Source of the DNA: Bordetella avium
GTDB lineage: Bacteria > Pseudomonadota > Gammaproteobacteria > Burkholderiales > Burkholderiaceae_B
Assembly: GCF_034424645.1 (NCBI RefSeq)
Contig: NZ_CP139969.1
Location: 1,302,001 to 1,366,000, forward strand
Reading direction: 5' to 3'
Length of the DNA stretch: 64,000 nt
Shown here: piece after piece, positions 19,834 to 28,635 of the stretch
Layout: each line of letters begins with the position of its first letter
Numbering within the stretch: position 1 is the first letter of the stretch
The notes under the pieces: generated by a model
What the model was told of the DNA's origin: nothing
Seen by the model: the letters and a program-made list of their open reading frames with translations, nothing else
The model's database searches: none
Program-made: the position numbers and the translations under genes

Positions 19834-20567
19834 GGTCCACCAGAGTCCGCCGTTGCCGCAGTGCCCGCCGTTTGCGCCTTTTGAGTGTGCAAGGCAAGCC
19901 CTTGCCTATCGATGCCGACATGCCGCCGCCCAGGCTGCAATGCCGTGGCGGTCCGATATGGCGTTTGCGCCGGCATGGTTCCTGGATCCGGTACCAGACC
20001 GGGCAGGCGCTGCCCGAGGTGCTGCTCATTACCAGTGCCTTGGGCCTGCTATGGCTGGGCATAGATCAACTAGCCGACACGCGTATGGCTGCTTTGGCCT
20101 CCGCGCAGGCCAGCCGCAGTTGGGCATTCGCGGTGGCCCGCGGCGCGGTGCCGCCGCCGTTCGAGCGAGAGCTTGCGCTCAGTGTCGGTCATCCGCCCAC
20201 AGCCGTCGATACAGGGGTATCCCATTCGGCTCAGACCTTGGTCCGAGATTGGTTGCAACTGCCCGAGCATTGGGCCATGGTCAGGGCTCAGGCTCCGGGG
20301 CCTGATGGCCTTGTGCGTCATACCTTGGTGGCGGCTGGAGATGGTCATGCGGTCAATAGCCTGAACGCGCAGCGCCGTGTCGCGGGTTCCGACCTGGGGT
20401 GGAGACAGACTGCCAGTCAATCTCAACGGCAAGCGCAAGCCATCAATCAGCGTCTTCGCGTTCAGGATATGCCCTGGGGCGGGAGGCAGGCGATGAGCGA
20501 TTGGCTGACCCCCTGGGCTGATGCCCTAGCTGTGAATCGACGCAGTTCGGGTGGTGCTCATGACTAA
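19830..20567 (+). CDS. TadE-like minor pseudopilin with long N-terminal extension
   Basis: 245 residues. About 60 very basic residues precede the motif TGQALPEVLLITSALGLLWL, which matches a prepilin-peptidase site (Gly, then Glu at +5) followed by a hydrophobic helix, as in TadE-type pseudopilins. The leader is unusually long for this class, so a later start is possible, but no better start with a ribosome-binding site is visible and the ATG at 19830 overlaps the previous stop. The C-terminal domain is unassigned. Confidence 0.55.
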   Translation: MRSTRVRRCRSARRLRLLSVQGKPLPIDADMPPPRLQCRGGPIWRLRRHGSWIRYQTGQALPEVLLITSALGLLWLGIDQLADTRMAALASAQASRSWAFAVARGAVPPPFERELALSVGHPPTAVDTGVSHSAQTLVRDWLQLPEHWAMVRAQAPGPDGLVRHTLVAAGDGHAVNSLNAQRRVAGSDLGWRQTASQSQRQAQAINQRLRVQDMPWGGRQAMSDWLTPWADALAVNRRSSGGAHD

Positions 20568-21138
20568 TTATGGGCTTGCCGTCATGGTGGGCTGCATGCT
20601 GGCGGCAGCATCTGCGCATGCCGTTCCCCCACCGTCTGCCGTGCCGATGTTGTCCGCGGTCTTGGCCTCAGGCGCCAAACTGCAGCTGAGCCATTTCGAT
20701 TCACCGCAGGGGCTTGCGCAGGTCTATGAAGGCTTGTCCTTGCAGTGGCCCGACGATCCCCTGATTGTGAATGGCCAACTGCTGTGGGCGCAACAAGAGG
20801 GGGATTGTCATACGCTGCTGAGTCTGCATAGCACTCCATCGGGTACGACCGGCGGAAGCCATTCGCGCTTATGTGCCGCTGCATCCGATACAGATCCCAT
20901 GCTTGGATCTGCCGCGCTATTGCTTCATGCACATGCCGAGGATCAGTTGGCGCTTTCGGTCTGGTCGATCCAGCACGCGCCTGAGTTGGCGCGGCAATGG
21001 TTGGAGGCCGAACTCGCGTCTCAGGGTTGGCAGGCAGGGGACAGTCTTGCCTGGGTAAAAGGTGAGCAGCAGCTTGAGGCATACCTGACGCCGCTTGATG
21101 CAATAAGCGGGCTGCTGTTGGTGCGTCGCCATGACTGA
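20560..21138 (+). CDS. Exported protein of the Tad operon, unknown function
   Basis: 192 residues from ATG 20560. A signal peptide is clear (LAVMVGCMLAAASAHA, cleaved near residue 22) and the mature protein has two Cys pairs of possible disulfide character. No family is recognised. It sits between pseudopilin genes and rcpC, overlapping each by 8 bases, so it is most likely a periplasmic Tad component (positionally like RcpB or TadD-type factors), which is inference only. Confidence 0.6.
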   Translation: MTNYGLAVMVGCMLAAASAHAVPPPSAVPMLSAVLASGAKLQLSHFDSPQGLAQVYEGLSLQWPDDPLIVNGQLLWAQQEGDCHTLLSLHSTPSGTTGGSHSRLCAAASDTDPMLGSAALLLHAHAEDQLALSVWSIQHAPELARQWLEAELASQGWQAGDSLAWVKGEQQLEAYLTPLDAISGLLLVRRHD

Positions 21139-21943
21139 CGAGTCCAGCACGGCGTCTATGTCTTTTCTGCGTAGGCTGTGGGCTCATTGGAGCCAGACAT
21201 ACGGCGTATGGTTGCTCGCGCTGTTCGCTGCGCTGGGCGCGGCCTGGGCCGCTCACTTGCATATTCAAGCTAAGGAGCGCGATTTGCAGCATCGTAACCA
21301 GGTCGTCATGGTGACGCGTCTGGTCGCATGGGCCGATCTGGAGGCCGGGCAGCTTTTGACTGAGGACGATATCGCCTCGCGCGAAATCCCTAAGAATTGG
21401 GCTCCCCACCAATCCTTATCACCCGAACAGACAGGTTTGCTCATAGGCAGTCGTCTCAAGGTGCCCGTCATGGCAGGACAGCCGATTCTGCAGGCCGACA
21501 TCGAGTTCGTCTCGCCGGGTACGGCGGCTCGGTTAGGCGTGGGCAAACGGGCGCTGACCTTGCCTGTGCGCGAGCTGGCCGACATGCCCCCCGATATGCG
21601 TGAGGGCGATCGCCTGGACATCTATGTTTCGCTTACGCACCATGATAAGCGGCTGACCCTACCTCTATTGCAAAACGGCAAAGTGCTGGCTGCGCCGGGC
21701 CCGGAATCTGCTCAGGTGGTGTTGGAGGCTGATGCGCAGGATGTCACAAGAGTGATCGCAGCGCGTCAGGCCGGTTCTTTGACCCTCGCCCTACGCTCCC
21801 CGGAAGACGCAGCGTATCCAGCCCATGATGAGCCCGGAGGCGCGCTCGCCGACATTCTCGGCTTGGCTGAGGAGGGTGACGCAGGGGTTCCCGTTCTGTA
21901 TGGCGATGAGAGCAATGATGTGCCGACGCTGGAGGCCCAATGA
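21131..21943 (+). CDS. cpaB: Flp pilus assembly protein CpaB/RcpC
   Basis: 270 residues. One transmembrane helix (VWLLALFAALGAAWAAHL, about 25-43) is followed by an SAF domain (VVMVTRLVAWADLEAGQLLTEDD pattern, with the usual 'limit' segment GLLIGSRLKVPVMAGQPIL) and an RcpC domain with VREGDRLDIYV-like residues near 160. CpaB/RcpC is a periplasmic factor that works with the secretin in Tad pilus systems. The adjacent secretin and ATPase genes support the call. Confidence 0.86.
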   Translation: MTDESSTASMSFLRRLWAHWSQTYGVWLLALFAALGAAWAAHLHIQAKERDLQHRNQVVMVTRLVAWADLEAGQLLTEDDIASREIPKNWAPHQSLSPEQTGLLIGSRLKVPVMAGQPILQADIEFVSPGTAARLGVGKRALTLPVRELADMPPDMREGDRLDIYVSLTHHDKRLTLPLLQNGKVLAAPGPESAQVVLEADAQDVTRVIAARQAGSLTLALRSPEDAAYPAHDEPGGALADILGLAEEGDAGVPVLYGDESNDVPTLEAQ

Positions 21944-23220
21944 GTCTGACTTTGAGCGGGGTTCGTCTGCTGTTGGCCTTATCAGGGCTGACGCTGCTGT
22001 CGCCAGCGTATTCCGCTGCCCGAACCCAGCACGAGCTGGTGTTGGAGGTCGGTGAAACCCGTGTGCTGGATGCGCCGGGCGTGACACGTATCGCCGTGGG
22101 CAGCGGGCAGGTGGTGCAAGCGCAGGCCGTAGATGGCAAAGAGGTCATTCTGTTTGCCCGTAAAGAGGGTGTGTCTTCGGTGCATGTCTGGAGGGGGCAG
22201 AGCGGTGTCAGGGCTTATGCGCTGCGCGTCATGCCGGCAGGCTTTGGCCATATTCGGGCAGAGGTTGAGCAGTTACTCGCCGCCATGCCGGCTTTGCGGC
22301 TCAGTGTGGTGGGCCACCATCTGGTGATTGAAGGCAGCGGTCTGCCCGATCACGACAAGCAGCGTATCAGCGCCTTGGCACAACGCTATCCCGAGGTCCT
22401 CGATCTCACTGGAGATGTCGGTTGGGAGCAGATGGTCTTGCTGGATGTTCAGGTGGTGGAGTTGCCGCGCGCTCGCCTGACGGAACTGGGCATGCATTGG
22501 AGCATGGGTGCAGAGGGCAGTCATCCTGTCCGGTCCCATGCGGGTGTCTGGGGGAGTCTGCAATGGTCGGGCGCGGCTATCGGGGCACGCTTGCAGGCGC
22601 TGGCGCAGCGGGGCGAGGCCGTATTTCTCGCGCGTCCTAGGCTGCTGGCGCGCAGCGGCTCGGCCGCTTCCTTCCTGGCCGGGGGCGAGGTTCCGTATCG
22701 GGGCGCCGAGAGTGAGGCGAGCACGGTGTTTAAGCCTTATGGCGTGTCACTCAAGATTACGCCGCGTATCGATCCGCGCGGCACCATACGTTCGCATATT
22801 GAGGTCGAGTCCAGCTCCATCGACCCGACCTTGACCGTTCCAGCCGGGCCCGCCATGCGCACGCGCCGTGCCGAAACCGAGTTCAATGTGCCGTCCGGGC
22901 AAACATTGGTGCTGGGTGGATTTCTTGGGCGCGAATTGTCGAGCGAGACCAGGGGGGTGCCCTGGCTGAGCGATATTCCCGTGCTGGGCCTGTTGTTTGG
23001 CGAGCGTCGCCAGCAAAACCGCGACACGGAGCTCGCTATCTTCGTTACCCCGACCATCGTCCGGCCAGACGATCCCGCCCTGGCCCGCGAGGCGCGGCGG
23101 GGCAGGCAGGTATTGCAGCAGGCGTTTCCTGAAGCGCCGGAGATGCTGTCCGAGCTTCGGGCGGACGACTGGAGCCAGCCCGGCGCATCGGGATCGCAAT
23201 GGTCTGATCAGGAGCCATGA
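21940..23220 (+). CDS. cpaC: Tad pilus secretin CpaC/RcpA
   Basis: 426 residues: signal peptide, a BON/pilus-assembly N domain (ELVLEVGETRVLDAPGVTRI and the following VGSGQVVQAQAV), then a secretin C-terminal domain with VPSGQTLVLGGFLGREL and the typical PWLSDIPVLGLLFG motif near residue 345. It forms the outer-membrane pore for the Tad pilus. It overlaps cpaB and the ATPase gene by 4 bases each. Confidence 0.92.
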   Translation: MSLTLSGVRLLLALSGLTLLSPAYSAARTQHELVLEVGETRVLDAPGVTRIAVGSGQVVQAQAVDGKEVILFARKEGVSSVHVWRGQSGVRAYALRVMPAGFGHIRAEVEQLLAAMPALRLSVVGHHLVIEGSGLPDHDKQRISALAQRYPEVLDLTGDVGWEQMVLLDVQVVELPRARLTELGMHWSMGAEGSHPVRSHAGVWGSLQWSGAAIGARLQALAQRGEAVFLARPRLLARSGSAASFLAGGEVPYRGAESEASTVFKPYGVSLKITPRIDPRGTIRSHIEVESSSIDPTLTVPAGPAMRTRRAETEFNVPSGQTLVLGGFLGRELSSETRGVPWLSDIPVLGLLFGERRQQNRDTELAIFVTPTIVRPDDPALAREARRGRQVLQQAFPEAPEMLSELRADDWSQPGASGSQWSDQEP

Positions 23221-24746
23221 TGCTGGAACTCACGCTGCACTATGAAGACGGGCGCAAGCAGACCCTGAAGCTTTCCGCGCCTGTACTGGTGGGCCGGGGC
23301 CCACACTGTGGCGTGCGCATTGCCAACTGGCGTGTTGCCCGAGAGCATGCACGCTTGCGTCTGGGAGCCGAAGGATGGCTCATCGAGGATCTCGGTGGCC
23401 TGGGAGGCACTTATGTCAATGGCGCGCGCGTGGTGCTGCACGGGCCGTTGTCGGCCTCTGACGATATCGTCATCGGGCCTTGCCGTCTGCAATTACATTT
23501 GAAGCCGTCGGCCGGGGCTGTCCTGCCGGACATTCGCCCTGTCTGTGATGCCGCATTGCTGTCTTGCCGGGTCGCGCTGCATGAGGCCTTGATTCAGGTG
23601 CTCGATTTGCGTCGGCGGGATGTGGCTGCGATGAGCGACGCCATGCTGCGCCAGGAGGCAGCGGAGTTGTTGGGCCGTTTGTTGCAAGAGGGGGGGCTGG
23701 ATGTACCGGATAGCGTAAATCGTGAGCAGCTATGCCAGAGTGTGCTAGACGAAGCGGTCGGCCTGGGGGCGCTGGAGCCTTTGCTGGAAGACGCTGCAGT
23801 GACTGAAATCATGGTCAATGGACCCGACCGCATCTATGTCGAGTGTGACGGGCGTCTCCAACGGCACGACGGGTCGTTCAGTAGTGAGCAGGCGCTTCGG
23901 CATGTGCTGGAGCGCATTGTGGCTCCTCTGGGCAGGCGTATCGACGAGGCTGCCCCGATGGTCGATGCGCGTCTGGCTGGCGGGGCGAGGGTCAATGCCG
24001 TGATTCCTCCTATCGCTACACGCGGCACTTGCCTGACCATTCGCAAGTTCCCCCACCGTCGCCTCAGCATGAGCGATCTGCTGCAGGCGCAGGCCTTGAG
24101 CGCCGGAATGGCTGCCTATCTTGAACACGCCGTCGTGCAACGGCGCAATATCGTGGTGTCGGGCGGTACGGGCGCCGGGAAAACCACCTTGCTCAATGTC
24201 CTGTCCAGCGCCATCCCCGAGCACGAGCGCATTATCACGATCGAAGATGCTGCCGAATTGCGTCTGTCGCATGAGCATCTCGTGGCGCTGGAGGCCCGGC
24301 CTGCAAACATGGAGGGTCGCGGCAGCGTGGAGATCCGTGATCTCGTGCGCAACGCGCTGCGCATGCGTCCTGACCGCATCGTGGTGGGCGAGTGCCGAGG
24401 TAAAGAAGCCTTTGACATGTTGACGGCCATGAATACGGGGCACGAAGGGTCATTGACGACGCTGCACGCCAACTCTCCCCGAGACGCTCTGGGGCGTCTT
24501 GAGTCGATGGTGCTGATGGCGGGCCTGGATTTGCCCATGCCCGCCATACGCGAGTATCTGGCCTCTTGTATCGACCTGATTGTGCAGCAGGCGCGCGGGA
24601 CTGATGGCGTGCGGCGCGTGGTCGCGATCTCGGAGGTGTGCGGCATTGAGAGCGGCACGATCCAATTGCAGGAGTTGTTTCGTTATGAGCCGCAACGCGG
24701 CTTTATGGCGGCTGAATGGCAGGCCTGGCAGGAGGAAGGGGCATGA
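23217..24746 (+). CDS. cpaF: Tad motor ATPase CpaF/TadA with N-terminal FHA domain
   Basis: 509 residues. Residues about 1-95 form a forkhead-associated domain (VLVGRGPHCGVRI, REHARLRL, GGLGGTYVNGARV), a phosphothreonine-binding fold. The rest is a secretion ATPase of the VirB11/CpaF type: Walker A SGGTGAGKTTLLN near residue 315, Walker B-like DRIVVGECRGKEAFD, and the His box HEGSLTTLHANSPRDAL. It powers assembly of the Flp pilus at the inner membrane. Typical TadA has no FHA domain; the fusion suggests phosphorylation-dependent partner binding (inference). Confidence 0.92.
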   Translation: MMLELTLHYEDGRKQTLKLSAPVLVGRGPHCGVRIANWRVAREHARLRLGAEGWLIEDLGGLGGTYVNGARVVLHGPLSASDDIVIGPCRLQLHLKPSAGAVLPDIRPVCDAALLSCRVALHEALIQVLDLRRRDVAAMSDAMLRQEAAELLGRLLQEGGLDVPDSVNREQLCQSVLDEAVGLGALEPLLEDAAVTEIMVNGPDRIYVECDGRLQRHDGSFSSEQALRHVLERIVAPLGRRIDEAAPMVDARLAGGARVNAVIPPIATRGTCLTIRKFPHRRLSMSDLLQAQALSAGMAAYLEHAVVQRRNIVVSGGTGAGKTTLLNVLSSAIPEHERIITIEDAAELRLSHEHLVALEARPANMEGRGSVEIRDLVRNALRMRPDRIVVGECRGKEAFDMLTAMNTGHEGSLTTLHANSPRDALGRLESMVLMAGLDLPMPAIREYLASCIDLIVQQARGTDGVRRVVAISEVCGIESGTIQLQELFRYEPQRGFMAAEWQAWQEEGA

Positions 24747-25591
24747 CGGCGCTGATCGCCGTGATGCTTGCTCCATTGGCGGCTGCCCTGAGCGCTTGGC
24801 AGCTTCAGCGCAGTCTGGGACCGGCCTGGCAGCGTTACCGCGACACTTATATACAGGATGCCCGCCATGGTCTGCGTGAGGTCTTTCTTTTTCTGGACCC
24901 CACGCAACTATGGGGGATGGCCATGATATGCGCGGGCCTGACCTTGGGCGTCATTCTCGCTGCCGGCGGCCACCCCGCCATGGCGCTGGCCGCTGCTGCT
25001 TTCGCCTGGAGGTTGCCTGCGATCTCCTTGCGACGTTTGCGGCAGCGTCGCCTTGAACGTCTGCAGGCGCAATTGCCAGCCGGCTTATTGAGCTTGGCCT
25101 CGGCGCTGAGGGCTGGGGCCAGCCTGCCTGCCGCCTTACGGCAGTTGGCGGATCTCGCTCAACCGCCGCTAGCTCAGGAAATAGGTTTGATGCTACGTGA
25201 GCAGCGTCTCGGCGTATCTTTCGATGATGCACTGCACAGGCTCGAATGTCGCGTCGATCTGCCGTCCGTTCGCTTGATGACAGCCGCGTTCCGGGTGGCC
25301 GGCAGCGCGGGCGGCAATCTGGCACAGACCCTGGAGGGGATCGCGCAGGCTTTACGCGGTCAGTTGTTGGCCGAAGGCCGGCTCAAGGCGCTTACGGCAC
25401 AAGGGCGGATGCAGGCCTGGGTGCTGAGCGCCTTGCCCCTGGTGCTGGCGGTTGTGTTGTATCTCTTGCGCCCCGAGCAGATGGCGCGTCTGTGGCAGAC
25501 CGAGGCGGGCTGGATTCTGATAGCGCTCGTGATGGCGCTGCAGGTCTTGGGCTGGTTTTTGATACGCCGCATTTTGGCGCCTTTGCCATGA
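24743..25591 (+). CDS. tadB: Inner-membrane platform protein TadB
   Basis: 282 residues from the ATG at 24743, which overlaps the ATPase stop. It shows the T2SSF/GspF fold of TadB: N-terminal membrane segments, a cytoplasmic helical region (QAQLPAGLLSLASALRAGASLPAALRQL), then two C-terminal helices. It anchors the ATPase in the inner membrane together with TadC. Confidence 0.9.
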   Translation: MTALIAVMLAPLAAALSAWQLQRSLGPAWQRYRDTYIQDARHGLREVFLFLDPTQLWGMAMICAGLTLGVILAAGGHPAMALAAAAFAWRLPAISLRRLRQRRLERLQAQLPAGLLSLASALRAGASLPAALRQLADLAQPPLAQEIGLMLREQRLGVSFDDALHRLECRVDLPSVRLMTAAFRVAGSAGGNLAQTLEGIAQALRGQLLAEGRLKALTAQGRMQAWVLSALPLVLAVVLYLLRPEQMARLWQTEAGWILIALVMALQVLGWFLIRRILAPLP

Positions 25592-26439
25592 ATCTGCATG
25601 TCGCTTTGGCCGGGTTTGCTGCATTCTGTCTGGTATTGGGGCTAGCGGCCTTATTACGGGGCGAGGCTCCGCCTGCGCCGTCCGGACTTTCACCTGTGGG
25701 CCGTCTGTGTTGGTCTTGTGCGTGGCGCCTGGCGCATCGTCTGGAGCGCCTGCTGGCCCGTGGATCGCGTGATCGCCTGACACGGCTGGCCTGGCGTGCA
25801 GCCTGGCCTGCCGAGGTTCCCGTGGCCTGGCTGCCCGCGCAAATAGTGCTCGCTGTCTGCGTGGCGCTGCTGGCTGCGGGTTTGCTGATGCTTGTTGATG
25901 TGCAGGTGGGCTTGATCTTGTTGGGGCCCTGCGTTTTGGCGGGAGTCTTGTGCCCGGTATGGCAGCTAGGTGCGCGCATCCGCCTTAATCGTGTCCGAGT
26001 CGCGGCGGATCTTCCTTTTTTGCTGGATGTGATGACGCTTTGCCTGGAGGCGGGGCAGGGGATGGTTAACGCCATGTATCTGGCCGCGAGACATTGTCCC
26101 CCTGGATTGTTGACGACGGCGCTACGGCAGGCCTTGAACGAGATGCGGGCTGGACGATCGCAGCGCGAAGCCTTGCTGGCCATGGCTGCCCGCCTCGATG
26201 TGGCGGGGGTGCATGCCTGGGTAGCCGCTTTGACGCAGGCGGACCGCCTGGGCGGCGGGGCGGGCGGCGTATTGCGGGCCTTGGCGAGTCAGTTGCGCGA
26301 AGAGGCTTTTCAGCGGGCCGAAGAGGCCGCGATGCGAGCACCCGTCAAGATGTTGTTTCCCCTGGTGACCTGCATGTTTCCCTGCACATTTCTGATTCTG
26401 GCCTTCCCGCTGGTGGTGGATTTGGCGCCTGCCTTATGA
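25588..26439 (+). CDS. tadC: Inner-membrane platform protein TadC
   Basis: 283 residues from the ATG at 25588, overlapping tadB by 4 bases. Second T2SSF-domain protein: LPFLLDVMTLCLEAGQGMVN and ALAMAARLDVAGVHAWVAAL-like helices, then a C-terminal pair of membrane helices (LFPLVTCMFPCTFLILAFPL). It completes the inner-membrane platform of the Tad system. Confidence 0.9.
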   Translation: MNLHVALAGFAAFCLVLGLAALLRGEAPPAPSGLSPVGRLCWSCAWRLAHRLERLLARGSRDRLTRLAWRAAWPAEVPVAWLPAQIVLAVCVALLAAGLLMLVDVQVGLILLGPCVLAGVLCPVWQLGARIRLNRVRVAADLPFLLDVMTLCLEAGQGMVNAMYLAARHCPPGLLTTALRQALNEMRAGRSQREALLAMAARLDVAGVHAWVAALTQADRLGGGAGGVLRALASQLREEAFQRAEEAAMRAPVKMLFPLVTCMFPCTFLILAFPLVVDLAPAL

Positions 26440-26819
26440 ATCCCCTGGCGAGTCGGACACTTCCGGGGTTGAGGTTGCGGCTAGCGCATACCTGCTTGCG
26501 CCGTCTGCGTGGCTTGTTGGGCCGGCGCCGTCCCTTGGGAGGCCATTCCGGTTTGTTGATCGTCCCATGCCGGGCGGTTCATACGGTGGGCATGTCCTAC
26601 CCCATCGCGGCCTGGTTTATTGGCCGCGATGGTAGGGTGCTTCAGGTGAGGCGCTTGCCCCCCTGGCGCTGGGCCTCATGCCGTGGCGCTGTCGCGGTGG
26701 TCGAGACCAGTCTGGACGTCCTCGATGCCGAAGATGGTGGTGTAGACCGGGTAGAAGCTGCAGTAAAGCACTGCGCCAGCCGCCACTTTCACGGGAATCA
26801 GCACAAGGTTGGCGAATGA
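26436..26819 (+). CDS. DUF192-family protein at the end of the Tad operon, C terminus probably altered
   Basis: 127 residues. Residues about 37-88 match DUF192 (GLLIVPCRAVHTVGMSYPIA, DGRVLQVRRLPPWRW, SCRGAVAVVE). DUF192 genes accompany tad clusters in many Burkholderiales; function is unknown. After VVE the frame runs for 39 more codons antisense to the convergent membrane-protein gene (overlap 26676-26819), and the sequence there no longer resembles DUF192. The C-terminal beta strands appear to have been lost or replaced. Confidence 0.6.
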   Translation: MNPLASRTLPGLRLRLAHTCLRRLRGLLGRRRPLGGHSGLLIVPCRAVHTVGMSYPIAAWFIGRDGRVLQVRRLPPWRWASCRGAVAVVETSLDVLDAEDGGVDRVEAAVKHCASRHFHGNQHKVGE

Positions 26820-27479
26820 GCCGGGAATGCCGATCGCCACCAGCAGCCCTGCTGCCAGATCAATGAGAAGAAAGATCAGAATCCAGGCTGCGCCGTAGAC
26901 CAAAAACGGCCATTTGTTGCGCCAGCAGGCCACGCCCGAAAAAAACAGCGCCTGTACCAGGCGCAGGCTGTGCCACGACACCAGTACTGGGGCATGCCAG
27001 AACAGTGCGGCAATGATGACGTACAGCACCACGAAGATGAACAGGGGCGCGCGCACCGCCAGGATGAAGGGCATGATGTCCTGCTCGACCTGAACCGCAC
27101 GCATGCCCGCGATCAGGTCGCTTGAAAACGGCAGGAAAGCGATAAGGCCCGCCAGCAGGCTCAAGCCTGCGTATAACAGGCCCATCAGGAAGAGCTTGCG
27201 AAACACGCCGGGCCGCATCAGCGGCTTGGGCCACATCGAGGGCAGCATGATCCGGCCTGCCTCGACGTGTTTGCAGGCTGCCAGCGTCATGAGCGTGAAC
27301 ACCGGCATCAAGGCGACGAATAACAAGGGCCCGACGGGGGGGGTCAGGCTGGCGAATAGGACAAACAGGCTGAGAGCCATGGCCCAGAAGAACATGGGCA
27401 GGGGCTGTTTGGCAAAAATCCTGAACCCGGTTTTCACCCATTGCCAGCCATAGGATGCAGGTAGGGTTGCTGCTTGCAT
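26676..27479 (-). CDS. BPSS1780-type integral membrane protein
   Basis: 267 residues starting at CAT 27477-27479 (MQAATLPASYGWQWVKTG). Six or so hydrophobic segments follow, including FFWAMALSLFVLFASL and PFLVYGAAWILIFLLIDLAA. The GWQWVKTGFRIFAKQP opening is the hallmark of the BPSS1780 family of betaproteobacterial membrane proteins, of unknown function. It overlaps the end of the DUF192 gene tail-to-tail by 144 bases, which is unusual for this compact genome. Confidence 0.82.
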   Translation of the reverse strand: MQAATLPASYGWQWVKTGFRIFAKQPLPMFFWAMALSLFVLFASLTPPVGPLLFVALMPVFTLMTLAACKHVEAGRIMLPSMWPKPLMRPGVFRKLFLMGLLYAGLSLLAGLIAFLPFSSDLIAGMRAVQVEQDIMPFILAVRAPLFIFVVLYVIIAALFWHAPVLVSWHSLRLVQALFFSGVACWRNKWPFLVYGAAWILIFLLIDLAAGLLVAIGIPGSFANLVLIPVKVAAGAVLYCSFYPVYTTIFGIEDVQTGLDHRDSATA

Positions 27480-27545
27480 AGGTCTCGTCAAAAGTTCGCT
27501 GGGGACAGATGGCTCGTACACAATCAATTATGCGTGCGCACAAGG

Positions 27546-28514
27546 TCAGGGCAAGACAGCAAGCGCACTTTGGTGGCGTGCCTGCAACACTCTTTCGAAG
27601 TGCCGCGGATCATGGGGTTTGAGTGTCTGAGCTGGCCGGGGGAGGAAGTAGTCGTACAGACGCGACAGCCAGAAGCGCAAGGCGGCGGCACGCAACATGA
27701 GCGGCCAAGCGCGGCGCTCGGCTTCGGTGAAAGGACGCACTTGGGCATAAGCCGCCAGCCAGGCGTCAACCAGCTCGGGTATGAGTTCGCCGGTATCACG
27801 ATCGATACACCAGTCATTCACGGCAACGGCCACGTCGAAAAGCCAGGTGTCGCAGCCCGCGAAGTAAAAGTCGATGAATCCGCCCATCAGCGGGTTGTCG
27901 AAAGTCCCGGCAAACAGAACATTGTCGCGGAACAGGTCGCAGTGTGCGGGGCCGAAGGGCAGCTCGGCGCGTTCGGGCTGTGCGGCCGCAGCCTGTTGCG
28001 CCGTAATTTCCTGGGACAGCAGCGTGGCTTGCTCCGGCGTCAGGAAGGGCATGACCTTGGGTGCAGTTTCCAGCCACCACGGCAGCCCACGCAGATTGGG
28101 CTGGCGCAGGGGAAAGTCGGCGGCTGCGAGGTGAACGCGGGCCAGGGTGGCGCCTGCCAGCGCGCAATGCTTGGCGCCGGGAGCAGGTTCGTAACCACCC
28201 GGCAGACGGGTCACGATGGCGGTCGGCTTACCTTGCAATAGGGTCAGGCGGCTGCCCGAACTCAGCGTCTGGGGCTGAGGTACGGGAATCCCGCGCTCGG
28301 CAAGATGATGCATCAGTTCGATGTAAAACGGCAGTTGCTGCTGCGTCAATACCTCAAACAAGGTCAGGATGTACTCGCCCCGCGTCGTATGCAGGAAAAA
28401 GTTGGTGTTTTCAATCCCGGCGGTAATGCCCCGCAGGGAGATGAACTCTCCGAGGTCATAATTTGCGAGCAGGGCACGGGCGTCTTGGTCGGATACGGGA
28501 GTGAAAACGGCCAT
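27546..28514 (-). CDS. thrB: Homoserine kinase (APH-type ThrB)
   Basis: 322 residues from the ATG at 28514 (MAVFTPVSDQDARALLANYD). This is the aminoglycoside-phosphotransferase-fold homoserine kinase used by many pseudomonads and betaproteobacteria, unrelated to the GHMP ThrB of enterics. Motifs: GIENTNFFLHTTRGEYILTL (nucleotide loop and Lys region), catalytic FGPAHCDLFRDNVLF and Mg-binding GFIDFYFAGCD. It phosphorylates homoserine toward threonine. Lies 67 bases upstream of the BPSS1780-type gene in the same direction. Confidence 0.93.
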   Translation of the reverse strand: MAVFTPVSDQDARALLANYDLGEFISLRGITAGIENTNFFLHTTRGEYILTLFEVLTQQQLPFYIELMHHLAERGIPVPQPQTLSSGSRLTLLQGKPTAIVTRLPGGYEPAPGAKHCALAGATLARVHLAAADFPLRQPNLRGLPWWLETAPKVMPFLTPEQATLLSQEITAQQAAAAQPERAELPFGPAHCDLFRDNVLFAGTFDNPLMGGFIDFYFAGCDTWLFDVAVAVNDWCIDRDTGELIPELVDAWLAAYAQVRPFTEAERRAWPLMLRAAALRFWLSRLYDYFLPRPAQTLKPHDPRHFERVLQARHQSALAVLP

Positions 28515-28635
28515 TGATGAAGTGTGGTGGGGGTGGGTGTAAGGGCATGCCAGCGTGGCAAAGTCGCACAATTTTAGACCCGCGCCGGGGTCCTTTCGGG
28601 AGTGGGGGGGCTAGGGTCGTAAAATAAGGGTAACT

